This document shows, in pieces, positions 1 to 14,500 of a stretch of DNA of 64,000 bases. Location of the stretch: contig NC_092096.1 of assembly GCF_045679555.1 (NCBI RefSeq), positions 14,565,056-14,629,055 on the forward strand, given 5' to 3'. Every line of letters begins with the position of its first letter. Within the stretch, counting starts at the first letter, position 1. The notes under the pieces are model-generated. The model was given only the letters and a program-made list of their open reading frames with translations, was not told the DNA's origin and searched no databases. The stretch is from Salvelinus alpinus (lineage: Eukaryota > Chordata > Actinopteri > Salmoniformes > Salmonidae). The position numbers and the translations under genes are program-made.

Positions 1-451
1 CCTGGGTCTCTTGGCATCTTACTCCTGGAGGCAGAAGCAATCAAATTACGACGGGTAAATGGATCAATTCTGCTCCTCTAGATCAGTAGGGGAGAGTGGG
101 AGAAGTGGAGACAACGAGGCACGTTGAGACACACTTGTTTCTAGGAAACCATAGACGAAATGTATAATTTGAACAAATATTTAAAAATGAGGCCAACATT
201 TCACGGAGTCTGTGAAGGAAGATGCCACATTGAAAAAGTGGTAAGCAAGATAGGTCCAAAAAACTGTTTTCACAAAGTTTATTGTTGTAGAGTTTTCATG
301 GTGCTTGTTTCCAAACCAAAGTAGACCGTGTTCCGATTGTTCTATACATTAGTTGAGGTCTCCAAAAGCTGCAATATGAGGTCCTAAACCTGGCATGAAA
401 GTGCATCCTTGTAGCTGTGTGGGCTAATATAGTCAAAAGGTTTGCCTTGAT
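1..451. other. Non-coding left edge, probably nots intron 5
   Basis: I see no exon or recognisable repeat here. The next aspartic-protease exon on the minus strand would lie to the left of exon 5, and I cannot find its expected sequence in this stretch, so it probably lies beyond the window edge. The short open frames near 296-632 come from the repeat that follows. Confidence 0.5.
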
Positions 452-593
452 GTAAGTTGAGCCAATGGCCATGGGGTAAGTTGAGCCAATGGCCATGGGG
501 TAAGTTGAGCCAATGGCCATGGAGTAAGTTGAGCCAATGGTAAGTTGAGCCAATGGCCATGGGGTAAGTTGAGCCAATGGCAAGTTGAGCAGG
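452..593. repeat. Minisatellite, about 24-bp unit
   Basis: About six imperfect direct copies of a unit with the core AGTTGAGCCAATGGCCATGG. Two copies lack the second half of the unit. The array sits in presumed intron 5 of the protease gene and produces the short repetitive frames on the minus strand. Confidence 0.9.
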
Positions 594-814
594 CATAATG
601 CAAGGCATTATCACAGGTTTATGAGGTAACAACAGAGCCTGGCCTGTGTTAAAATTACAAAGTGTTTGTTAGGTGTTAAGCCTGTGTTAAAAGATGCTTA
701 AAATTATTAAAAGACACAAAAAAAGTGATTGTCTTGAATTGTGTTTGGCAAATAAAGTAAGACATGATTTTTTATATTTAATTCAATAGAGAAATTCTGC
801 TTTATTTTAATTTT

Positions 815-945
815 ATTTTTCCTTTATTTAACTAGGCAAGTAAGTTAAGAACTAATTCTTATTTTCAATGACGGCCTAGTAACAGTGGATTAACTGCCTT
901 GTTCAGGGGCAGCGTGTTGGTTTTAATCCCTGAGTCGACTAGGTA
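815..945 (-). mobile_element. Salmonid tRNA-derived SINE tail (HpaI-like), truncated
   Basis: Read on the minus strand, this matches my memory of the tRNA-unrelated body and tail of salmonid HpaI-type SINEs: a CTTGTTCAGGGGC block (plus strand), the 'cctag..cgtcattgaaaataag' block and the TTAAATAAAGG tail. The tRNA-like head with A and B boxes is missing and is replaced by the ATC minisatellite. Family assignment is from memory. Confidence 0.7.
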
Positions 946-947
946 TT

Positions 948-1022
948 TACCATCATCATCAATAACAACATCATGAAGGGTAGACAGACAGATATACTCT
1001 GTGGTCCTGGGTAGTGTATTTA

Positions 1023-1053
<31 letters not shown>

Positions 1054-1114
1054 TAACAACATCATGAAGGGTAGACAGACAGATATACTCTGTGGTCCTG
1101 GGTAGTGTATTTAC

Positions 1115-1146
<32 letters not shown>

Positions 1147-1427
1147 ATAACAACATCATGAAGGGTAGACAGACAGATATACTCTGTGGTCCTGGGTAGT
1201 GTATTTACCATCATCATCAATAACAACATCATGATGGGTAGACAGACAGATATACTCTGTGGTCCTGGGTAGTGTATTTACCATCATCATCAATAACAAC
1301 ATCATGAAGGGTAGACAGACAGATATACTCTGTGGTCCTGGGTAGTGTATTTACCATCATCATCAATAACAACATCATGAAGGGTAGACAGACATTTATA
1401 CTCTGTGGTCCTGGGTAGTGTATTTAC

Positions 1428-1468
<41 letters not shown>

Positions 1469-1766
1469 ATAACAACATCATGATGGGTAGACAGACAGAT
1501 ATACTCTGTGGTCCTGGGTAGTGTATTTACCACCATCATCATCAATAACAACATCATGATGGGTAGACAGACAGATATACTCTGTGGTCCTGGGTAGTGT
1601 ATTTACCATCATCATCATCATCATCATCATCAATAACAACATCATGAAGGGTAGACAGACAGAGATACTCTGTGGTCCTGGGTAGTGTATTTACCATCAT
1701 CATCAATAACATCATCATGATGGGTAGACAGACAGATATACTCTGTGGTCCTGGGTAGTGTATTTA

Positions 1767-1797
<31 letters not shown>

Positions 1798-1858
1798 TAA
1801 CAACATCATGATGGGTAGACAGACATATATACTCTGTGGTCCTGGGTAGTGTATATGT
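948..1858. repeat. Compound minisatellite with embedded (ATC)n microsatellite
   Basis: Eleven copies of a unit running from a variable (ATC)n tract through AATAACAACATCATGA to GTAGACAGACAG, then TCTGTGGTCCTGGGTAGTG. Unit length varies from about 72 to 110 bp because the (ATC)n tract has between 3 and about 13 triplets. The array ends about a dozen bases from the donor of nots exon 5, so it abuts that splice junction. Confidence 0.92.
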
Positions 1859-1871
1859 GTTCTGTACCTAC

Positions 1872-4812
<2,941 letters not shown>

Positions 4813-5446
4813 CCTGACTGGTAGTGTCGGTCAGTGGCAGCTGCAGACCAGACGCTCACTGAACACAGGCTGTAGATACAACAGACTGACTGGTAGTGTC
4901 GGTCAGTGGCTGCTGCAGACCAGATGCTCACTGAACACAGGCTGTAAACACAACTGACTGACTGTCATTCAGCACTGAAGAGGAAAGGTAGGAGGTGAAA
5001 ATGGGTGGATCTCATTTCCTTGAGTCCTCACGTCCTCTCTTCATGCCTCCTCTGATTTCTCATTCAATGGGTTTGGAGGAGGTGACAAGTCAGAAAAATG
5101 CAATTGATATTCTCCAATGGACTTCTGATGCCAGTAAGACCAGCCCCAACACAGCATATCTCTCCAGGGGAAATGACAGTGAGAAAGTAAAACTATGATC
5201 TGTTTTATGCATGTGTAACATCCAGGATTGATTGATGCCTCCTTGAACGCTTTCAAGTGGATATTGCACTTCCTTGATTCTGGGTATTTGAGATTGCTGG
5301 ATTCCCAATATACATAAACCCCACCCCCATATTAGTGTAAACATCTATCCGGATACTTTTACCAGACTCTGAGGTTGAGGTGACCGAGGCCTGCTAATGG
5401 TGTTCACGGTAGGTAAATACCCGTGTTTACTAGAGATCAGAGTCAA

Positions 5447-5551
5447 TCAGGTGACAACACAAAGCAGCTTGGGTAGTACAATCAGGTGATAACACAAAGC
5501 AGCTTGGGTAGTACAATCAGGTGACAACACAAAGCAGCTTGGGTAGTACAA
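5447..5551. repeat. 35-bp direct repeat, three copies
   Basis: Three nearly perfect tandem copies of a unit containing CAACACAAAGCAGCTTGGGT, in the intergenic region between the nots promoter side and cct2. No gene is seen in 4813-6400. Confidence 0.9.
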
Positions 5552-5679
5552 TGTGCACAGATGGGATTTAGATGTCCAAGTCAAAAGCATGAGTCTTCTT
5601 GTCATGGTGTTATGTTAAAAATAGTCATATTCTTAACGTTATATTAGTACATCTATATCCTTAATTTGTTATAGTACAT

Positions 5680-5865
5680 TTGGGCTTCCGGGTGGCGGTC
5701 CAAGTGCATCTCAGTGCAACAGGTGTCACTACAGTCCATGGTTCGTATCCAGGCTGTATCACATCTGGCCGTGATTGGGAGTCCCATTGACCCAGTCGTC
5801 CAGGTTTGGCCGCCATTGTAAATAACAGTTAGTTCTTAACTGACTTACCTTGTTAAATAAAAAAA
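5680..5865 (+). mobile_element. Salmonid tRNA-derived SINE, near full length
   Basis: Contains a degenerate tRNA-like head (GGGCTTCCGGGTGGCGG, then a B-box-like GGTTCGTATCC), the body TGATTGGGAGTCCCATTGA and the tail TTCTTAACTGACTTACCTTG followed by TTAAATAAA and poly-A. This resembles the SmaI/HpaI group of salmonid SINEs as I remember them. It has short internal deletions and is presumably inactive. Confidence 0.75.
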
Positions 5866-5879
5866 ATACATCTATATCC

Positions 5880-6335
5880 TTAATATGTTACAGTACATCA
5901 ATACAATTAATATGTTATAGTATATCAATATTATTCATGTTATAGTAGTACATCAATATGTTATAGTACTACATCACTATGTTATAGTAGTACTTCAATA
6001 TGTTATAGTAGTACATCGATATGTTATAGTACTACTTCAATATGTTATAGTAGTACATCAATATGTTATAGTAGTACATCGATATGTTATAGTACTACAT
6101 CACTATGTTATAGTAGTACATCGATATGTTATAGTAGTACATCGATATGTTATAGTAGTACATCGATATGTTATAGTACTACATCAATGTTACAGTAGTA
6201 CATCAATATGTTATAGCAGTACTTCAATATGTTATAGTAGTACATCAATATGTTATAGTAGTACATCAATATGTTATAGTAGTACATCAATATGTTATAG
6301 TAGTACATCAATATGTTATAGTACATCTATATCCT
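5880..6335. repeat. 21-bp AT-rich minisatellite
   Basis: About 20 copies of a unit ATGTTATAGTAGTACATCAA, with variants in which GTAGTAC becomes GTACTAC and TCAAT becomes TCGAT. It lies downstream of the cct2 3' end. Confidence 0.92.
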
Positions 6336-6431
6336 TCATATGAATGTTAAAGTACAGTCTTCTGAATACACATTTCAAACTAAAAGGTTCTCAAGGCAGA
6401 AAACATTCCAGACATGGATTCAGAGTGAGTT

Positions 6432-6437
6432 TTTATT
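6432..6437 (-). promoter_or_regulatory. Candidate cct2 poly(A) signal
   Basis: AATAAA on the minus strand, about 410 bp after the cct2 stop codon, inside a T/A-rich stretch. An overlapping AATAAA lies at 6436-6441. Position fits a 3' UTR end, but no transcript data are available. Confidence 0.45.
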
Positions 6438-6499
6438 TATTATTATTTCAGTAAACAAACATGTCCATACAGCCATCTGCATGAGATATCAAGTGCGTT

Positions 6500-6606
6500 G
6501 ACAGTCTAGCCTCTACAGTGGTTGGTAACACAGCACTGACAGGCTAGCCTCTACAGTGGTTGGTAACACAGCACTGACAGTCTAGCCTCTACAGTGGTTC
6601 ATAACA
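6500..6606. repeat. Three tandem copies of a 37-bp unit in the presumed cct2 3' UTR
   Basis: Unit core CTAGCCTCTACAGTGGTT followed by a variable TGGTAACACAGCACTGACAG. It falls between the cct2 stop codon and the candidate poly(A) signal, so it would be transcribed. Confidence 0.8.
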
Positions 6607-6846
6607 CGGTGTTACAACCCCAGAGTCTAAAGGATCATTGAGACTAACCAAAAGAGACTGAAGCTTTGATTTGTGGGACAACGGTCCAGAACACATCAGG
6701 ACTTTTATTTCAAAGTGACGTATGGTACACAGCCTCAGACAGGAGTATCATAAATACAGGCTTTTCTGTTCCCCTTCCCCTACCAGCAACTCCTGTTACC
6801 CCTCTCTCCTCTTCCTCACCCCCCCCTCCTCTTCCTCCTGGTGGTA

Positions 6847-8472
6847 TTAACAGGGGTGATGGTCTGGTACTCGCTTCCTGCAAGGGGAAAGAGGGAGGAA
6901 TCAGTGAAAAGGAGAATTACTACGTTTTCCATGAATGAAAACAACCCACTCACCATTTCAGAGCGGTAATTAAACGATCAACTTACAAATGACAACAACT
7001 GCACTGGCAAGTCATGTGGTGGACGGCCTAGTGCAAAGCAGATTGGGACAACAAGGATTCTCTACTCTAGTCATGTGGTGGACGGCCTACTGCAAAGCAG
7101 ACTGGGATAACAAGGATTCTCTACTCTAGTCATGTGGTGGACTGCCTACTGCAAAGCCGATTGGGACAACAAGGATTCTCTACTCTAGTCATGTGGTGGA
7201 CGGCCTACTGCAAAGCCGATTGGGACAACAAGGATTCTCTACTCTAGTCATGTGGTGGACGGCCTACTGCAAAGCCGATTGGGACAACAAGGATTCTCTA
7301 CTCTAGTCATGTGGTGGACGGCCTACTGCAAAGCCGATTGGGACAACAAGGATTCTCTACTCTAGTCATGTGGTGGACGGCCTACTGCAAAGCCGATTGG
7401 GACAACAAGGATTCTCTACTCTAGTCATGTGGTGGACTGCCTACTGCAAAGCAGATTGGGACAACAAGGATTCTCTACTCTAGTCATGTGGTGGACTGTT
7501 AGCTGTAGACTTGACCAATCAGAATGAACCAGTCATTGAGGATGGAAGCAGAAGACAGGGAACATTCTGGCAGCGGAAGACACTGGAGACGTTATCCCTC
7601 CATAACAGACAGGAGAACAGGGAGACACTGGAGCCGTTATCCCTCCATAACAGACAGGAGAACAGGGATGCCAATGCCAAGAATGGAGGTTTAAGTCAGG
7701 CATTTGACTGCACCTACTGTAAGGATTCTGGGATATCTGGAACAGTAAAAGATAGCTGCAGTGTGTGTGTGTGTGTGTGTGTGTGTCAGGTGCTGGTCCT
7801 CACCTGGGCGCAGCCTTGATGATGTTGTCGACGCGGAGGATCATCTCTGCAGCCTCCGCAGCAGACAGCAGAACCTGTCTCTTGACCTGGAAGCTCTCTG
7901 TCACCCCCATCTCTGACATGTCACCGATGGTACCCTGGTTCATATCTGAGGGACCCGGGAAGACATTAGCCCAAGTGTGATGCGATGCATCGGACTCACG
8001 TATTCAATCTGTTTTAATTCATCTGGCCCCGTTCAAATAAAACGATTCGAAGAAGAAAAACAAAAAAAAGGTCACAGGTCAAAGGAAGGAGAACGAGGCA
8101 CATGCCAAAGCTAGGTTTGAAACATCTAGGAGAGTGGAGGTGTATTGAGACGGTACTCACTCAGACCCATGGTGGTCTTCCCCTCCTGATGAGCAGCTCT
8201 CAGCTGGGCCACCAGATCGGCACTGTCGTAACCGGCGTTGTCTGCGATGATGGTGGGCAGCATCCGGAGAGCTTTGGCGAAGGACTCCATGGCCACGGCC
8301 TCTTTGCCCGGCGTCCTGAGGGCCAGGTCCGTCACCACCTTGGCCATCAGCATCTCAGAGCAGCCTGGAGGGACAGCAGCATGGTGATTCTCACAGTGGG
8401 TTCAGACAGTAGGGGGGGGCTGGGTTGAACTGGTTGCAGCCTGTTATTTCCCCACAGTATCCATGTGGCTGG

Positions 8473-8538
<66 letters not shown>

Positions 8539-11500
8539 GACCTCACCTCCTCCGTAGACAGTACGCGTCTCCTTGACGGTCTGAGCCAGGACACACAGGG
8601 CATCGTGGAGAGACCTCTCAGCCTCGTCCAGGATCTGCTGTGTGGCTCCCCGCAGCACCACGGTACACGCCTCACCTGGGAGCGGGAACACAAAAACACA
8701 GAGGCAAAGAGGGTCAGGACTTACAATCAGAGAAAATACGAGGAAGACAAAATTCTGACCATCAAGCCATTATCCTGCTATAAAAGTCAAGAGGTATAAA
8801 CCCATTACTACATCAGTCTGCTGTTGTATCAACACTGACCCAGGGCCACTCCTGAGAAGTGGATCAGAGTGTCCTCGCCGATCATCACCTCCTCGATCAG
8901 CTTGCAGTGGCCCAACTTCACCAGCTCGGGGTGGTCGAAGGTCGACGTGATCTCTCCTCCCGTGACGAGCGCCAGGCGCTCCACTCCAGAGAAGTCGGCG
9001 TGTTCGATGGCCATGACGCCTGCTGCAGCAAACAGCTGCTCTGGGTAGTTGTAGATCAGCTGTCTGGTGATCAATCATTATTGATTACTAAATTACTCAA
9101 ATCAGTCAAACACAACGCTGGAAAAATCTTGATGAATAGGTGAACTTCTACTTAGTACGTGTGTGTCTGTGTACCTGTTGATGGTCTGTCTGCCTGCGTG
9201 CGTACCTGTTGATGAAGCAGTTGATTCCGTGCTTGAGGATCCGCTCCACTTTCTCCTTCATCTTCTCTTTCTCAGCCATCTCGATCTCAGCCACCTTGGC
9301 CGTGGAGTCCACACGCACTCTGGAGCCAAAGATCTGACACGAGATTACACAGTTGGTTGGTTAGAAACATGAAGGGAATTTCCAGCCGTTTTTACAACAC
9401 GTCTTAAGAGGCCAATAGGAGATAGTAGGGAAGAGTATCAGGGATGGATTTAATTCTGATTCAGTCAGCTGGAATTTCCCAAACAATATGTTCCTTGTTG
9501 TTTTCAAAGAGGAAAATTGGAACTGGAGTTACAGTTTACTTCCTGAATGGGTAAAGAATTGATCGTCTGTAAGCGTACGAGCGTATAAAAAAAGGTATAA
9601 CCTTGATCTTATCGGTGTCCATGCCCGTGTTGGAGATGAGGATGTTGACGTTCTCGAGCCTCTTGGGCTGGTTCACACCAATCCTCTTGTCCAGCAGAAA
9701 ACCTACCAAGACAACCAACACATGAAGCTGCATTAAACACAACACAGAGTAGATGTTTGAACAATCTGTCCTCTAACTAAGAGTAGGTTGTTTATTATTA
9801 AATGTTCACACACACACATATATATTACACACAGTACACTAGTTTTGTGCATAGACGCAACATTCGCTGTAATGAACGTCTCATATAGCCAGTTTGCTGC
9901 ATCTACCCGATTTTAATTTAGGAGGTTATTAACCAGTTATAACAGCACCGTATGAAGCTGCTACACCTTCTCAATCCTCCAAGAGAACATATACACAGCT
10001 CCGGGTCAGACTAGAGATCTTTAGACCTTTAGGTCACACCGCAGCAAAGGTTTAGCAACGTGAAAACCCTCCCCGCCCTGCGTTTCTTATTGGTCATCTT
10101 CAGGTAATCCCTCCCTGTTTCAGTCAGTTTTTCTTCCGTTTGGTACCCTAATGAACATGACCCAGATGAGACCAACTGTCGTTTTCTGTCAGAGGTAGAA
10201 TATGCATCAGCCTCCCAGCGGTCTCACCTTCGTCCAGGTAGGAGTCGATGAGGCTGCCTCCGAGCTTCTTGATGACGTGGATGGCTTCCAGGTTACCGGA
10301 GCTCTTCAGCCGGAGCACGGCCTCCACGGCCAGCTTGGCGAAGTGGTCCTTGTGGTGGGTCAGCAGCTTGGAAGACAGGGTGGTGCGGGAGATGTTCAGA
10401 AGGTCCTCATGGAACTTCACCTGGTCGTCACTGAGGAGGAGGAGGGGGAGAATAAACAGGAGGAGGGAAGGATGGTATTTTTCACAGCTTAGCAATGTGT
10501 GAAGTCCTTCTGGTTTTGGATGGGTGATTACTCATCCATGTAAGAGCTTATTAAAAACGTATAACATCTCATGACATTAGCTGAGTTCCGTTGTGTGATA
10601 AGAGACCTCGTGGTTAAACCTGACATTATATTCTAGAAATGCGTCATGATTGAAGGCCTACCCATGGTCCACAGCAGCCTCCTTCAGAGCCTGGCGGGCT
10701 GCCTGGGTGGCCTTCCTCCAGCCAGAGATGATGATCTGAGGGTGGATCTTCTTGGCGATGAGGAGCTCAGCTTCCTAAAAGACAAGACATCAGGGTTGTA
10801 TTCATTTGGGTACACCGTAGGATTTTTTTTTTGCAACGGGAAGCAAAAAACAAGCATTTCTTATTGGGTCATTGATAACTTTAGGAAGTATTACCAAGAC
10901 AATGCACTATAGCTGGTGTTGATAATGGTTTTACTTCCAGGAGTTAATCTCGTCACAACAGACAGCGATGTGAAATACAGTATTAGCTAGATGGGCTGAA
11001 GCAGGGGGATTAAGGTTTGTTAAGGAAATCATCCACTCTTACCCTGAGCAGTTCAGCAGCCAATACTGTTACAGAGGTGGTGCCATCTCCAACCTCATCA
11101 TCCTGGGTCTTGGACATGTCTGGAAGACAGGAGGACTAAAGATCAGAGAGGGTCTAGGACATGTCTGGAAGACAGGAGGACTAAAGATCAGAGAGGGTCT
11201 TGGACATGTCTGGAAGACAGGAGGACTAAAGATCAGAAAGGGTCTAGGACATGTCTGGAAGACAGGAGGACTAAGGACCAGAGAGGGTCTTGGACATGTC
11301 TGGAAGACAGGAGGACTAAAGATCAGAGAGGGTCTAGGACATGTCTGGAAGACAGGAGGACTAAAGATCAGAAAGGGTCTAGGACATGTCTGGAAGACAG
11401 GAGGACTAAGGACCAGAGAGGGTCTTGGACATGTCTGGAAGACAGGAGGACTAAATTATCAGAGAGGGTCTTGGACATGTCTGGAAGACAGGAGGACTAA

Positions 11501-14500
11501 ATTATCAGAGAGGGTCTTGGACATGTCTGGAAGACAGGAGGACTAAGGACCAGAGAGGGTCTAGGACATGTCTGGAAGACAGGAGGACTAAATTATCAGA
11601 GAGGGTCTTGGACATGTCTGGAAGACAGGACTAAATTATCAGAGAGGGTCTTGGACATGTCTGGAAGACAGGACTAAATTATCAGAGAGGGTCTTGGACA
11701 TGTCTGGAAGACAGGACTAAATTATCAGAGAGGGTCTTGGACATGTCTGGAAGACAGGACTAAATTATCAGAGAGGGTCTTGGACATGTCTGGAAGACAG
11801 GACTAAAGATCAGAAAGGGTCTAGGACATGTCTGGAAGACAGGACTAAATTATCAGAGAGGGTCTTGGACATGTCTGGAAGACAGGAGGACTAAAGATCA
11901 GAGAGGATCTTGGACATGTCTGGAAGACAGGAGGACTAAGGACCAGAGAGGGTCTAGGACATGTCTGGAAGACAGGAGGACTAAAGGACCAGAGAGGGTC
12001 TAGGACATGTCTGGAAGACAGGAGGACTAAAGGACCAGAGAGGGTCTAGGACATGTCTGGAAGGAAGATAGGAGAACTAAAGGATCAGAGAGGACAACAA
12101 CAGTGTCCAGAAAGACAGCATAGCAGAGGGCCACTGCCTTGGGGAGCAGCCTTTCATATTTCCCTACAACTACATAGTTAAACTGGTGAACACAACACTC
12201 ACCAACCAGAGAAATACACAACGCAGAGGACAAGAGGACTAAAAGTCAACAGAGTAATAATGATCATTGGAAATAGTGTTTTTTTATGTAATAGGGGATT
12301 AATGATCAATGGAAATTATTTTTAATGAAATAGGGGATTAATGATCAATGGAAATAGTGTTTTTTATGTAATAGGGGATTAATGATTAATGGGTCAGAGA
12401 CCTGGGAGAAATTTCAGTCCGGGACTCATAGCTACATGGCATGTTCTCATTGGTCCAAATTGTTTATACATTGAATCTGAAATAGGATACTTGTTATTTA
12501 GCCATTGGCCCAGTTTAATTGCAAGGAATTATAATTCATCAACCACAGGCTAGGGCTGGGTTATAAACATAAAGTACATCCTGTCCCCTTGTTCTGTGGG
12601 GAGAATCACAGGAGAGAATCATCTTAGAGAATCACTGAGGACAGGGGAGAATGAACATCTACCTCTCAGCACAACATCTCCTCTTTGAATAAACCCATTT
12701 ACCTCCTCCTGATTTGCTTTGGGGTCGTGTTATTGAAGAGTAACATCAACTGCTAACACTGGTGAACATCAAAACTCACCAACCAACACTTTGGCAGCAG
12801 GGTTGTCCACTCCGATGGCTTTGAGGATGGTGGCCCCATCATTAGTGACTGTAACAGTTCCCTCCCTGCCACCTCCGATAAGGATCTTGTCCTGCAAGGT
12901 TTTTATTTATTTATTAAATGTTTTATTTCCCCTTTATTTAACCAGGTAGGCCAGTTGAGAACAAGTTCTCATTTACAACTGCGACCTGGCCAAGATAAAG
13001 CAATGCAGTGCGACAAAAACAACACTGAGTTACACATAGAATAAACAAACATAGTCAATAACACAATATAAAAATCTATGTACAGTGTGTGCAAATGTAG
13101 TAAGATTTGGGAGGTAAGGCAATAAATATGCCATAGTGGCGGAAAAATACAATTTAGCAAATTAACACTGGAGTGATAGATGTGCAGATGATGATGTGGT
13201 AGAAAGTAGAAATACTGGGGTGCAAAAATAAATAAATAACAATATAGGGATGAGGTAGTTGGGTGGGCTATTTACAGATGGGCTGTGTACAGGTGCAGTG
13301 GCCGGTAAGCTGCTCTGACAGCTGATGCTTAAAGTTAGTGAGGGAGATATGTCTCCAGCTTGATGATTTTTGCGATTCGTTCCAGTCATTGGCAGCAGAG
13401 AACTGGAAGGAAAGGCGGCCAAAGGAGGTGTTGGCTTTGGGGACGGACAGTCAATGTGAGTTTGAGCCATGCAAACTATACATTTGGTCTAGTTGAGTTT
13501 ATCATCAAGTCATGCTATGCACTTAGGGATTGACTTTTTGGTTTGTATAATTGTTCATAATTGGGAATTTGGTATTAATAATTGATTGATGTCAATGACA
13601 GACTTGCTGAGTGATGCATACCATTCCTTTTGGTCCCAAGGTACTCTTCACCAGATCTCCAATGGCGATGGCACCGATGAAGGACGACTGGAGGAAACCC
13701 AAAACATTAGTGTAGCACGATATACCGGTAACATCACAGTAACAAAACATTTCATGATACCAACATTTTAGAATACTTGAATACCATAGTACCGTTACAT
13801 AATGATTCTACCACATTTTCCAGCCCTACAACTGGCACCTGTAATGTTAATAAAGTCAGATTAATTTTATTTTATTGAACAGCCACTAGTCTCTTGTATG
13901 GGCCGGTTCAATAATGACCACTTGACTTTCATGCACATATCAGGTGTGGGAGCTGCAGTCTGTCAGCTGCATCCTCTTCAAGCCATCACTCACCTGTGTG
14001 TGTTAGCGGTTGAGAGAATGATGTGTGTGTGTTAGCGGTTGAGAGAATGATGTGTGTGTGTTAGCGGTTGAGAGAATGATGTGTGTGTGTGTGTGTTAGC
14101 GGTTGAGAGAATGATGTGTGTGTGTGTGTTAGCGGTTGAGAGAATGATGTGTGTGTGTGTGTGTTAGCGGTTGAGAGAATGATGTGTGTGTGTGTGTGTT
14201 AGCGGTTGAGAGAATGATGTGTGTGTGTGTGTGTTAGCGGTTGAGAGAATGATGTGTGTGTGTGTGTGTTAGCGGTTGAGAGAATGATGTGTGTGTGTGT
14301 GTGTTAGCGGTTGAGAGAATGATGTGTGTGTGTGTGTGTTAGCGGTTGAGAGAATGATGTGTGTGTGTGTGTGTTAGCGGTTGAGAGAATGATGTGTGTG
14401 TGTGTGTGTTAGCGGTTGAGAGAATGATGTGTGTGTGTGTGTGTTAGCGGTTGAGAGAATGATGTGTGTGTGTGTGTGTTAGCGGTTGAGAGAATGATGT

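Noticed and set aside
865-1159. Asp/Met-rich short frames
   Set aside because: They are translations of (ATC)n tracts within the minisatellite.
5680-5865. tRNA gene
   Set aside because: The tRNA-like head is degenerate and followed by a SINE body and A-rich tail, so it is a retroposon.
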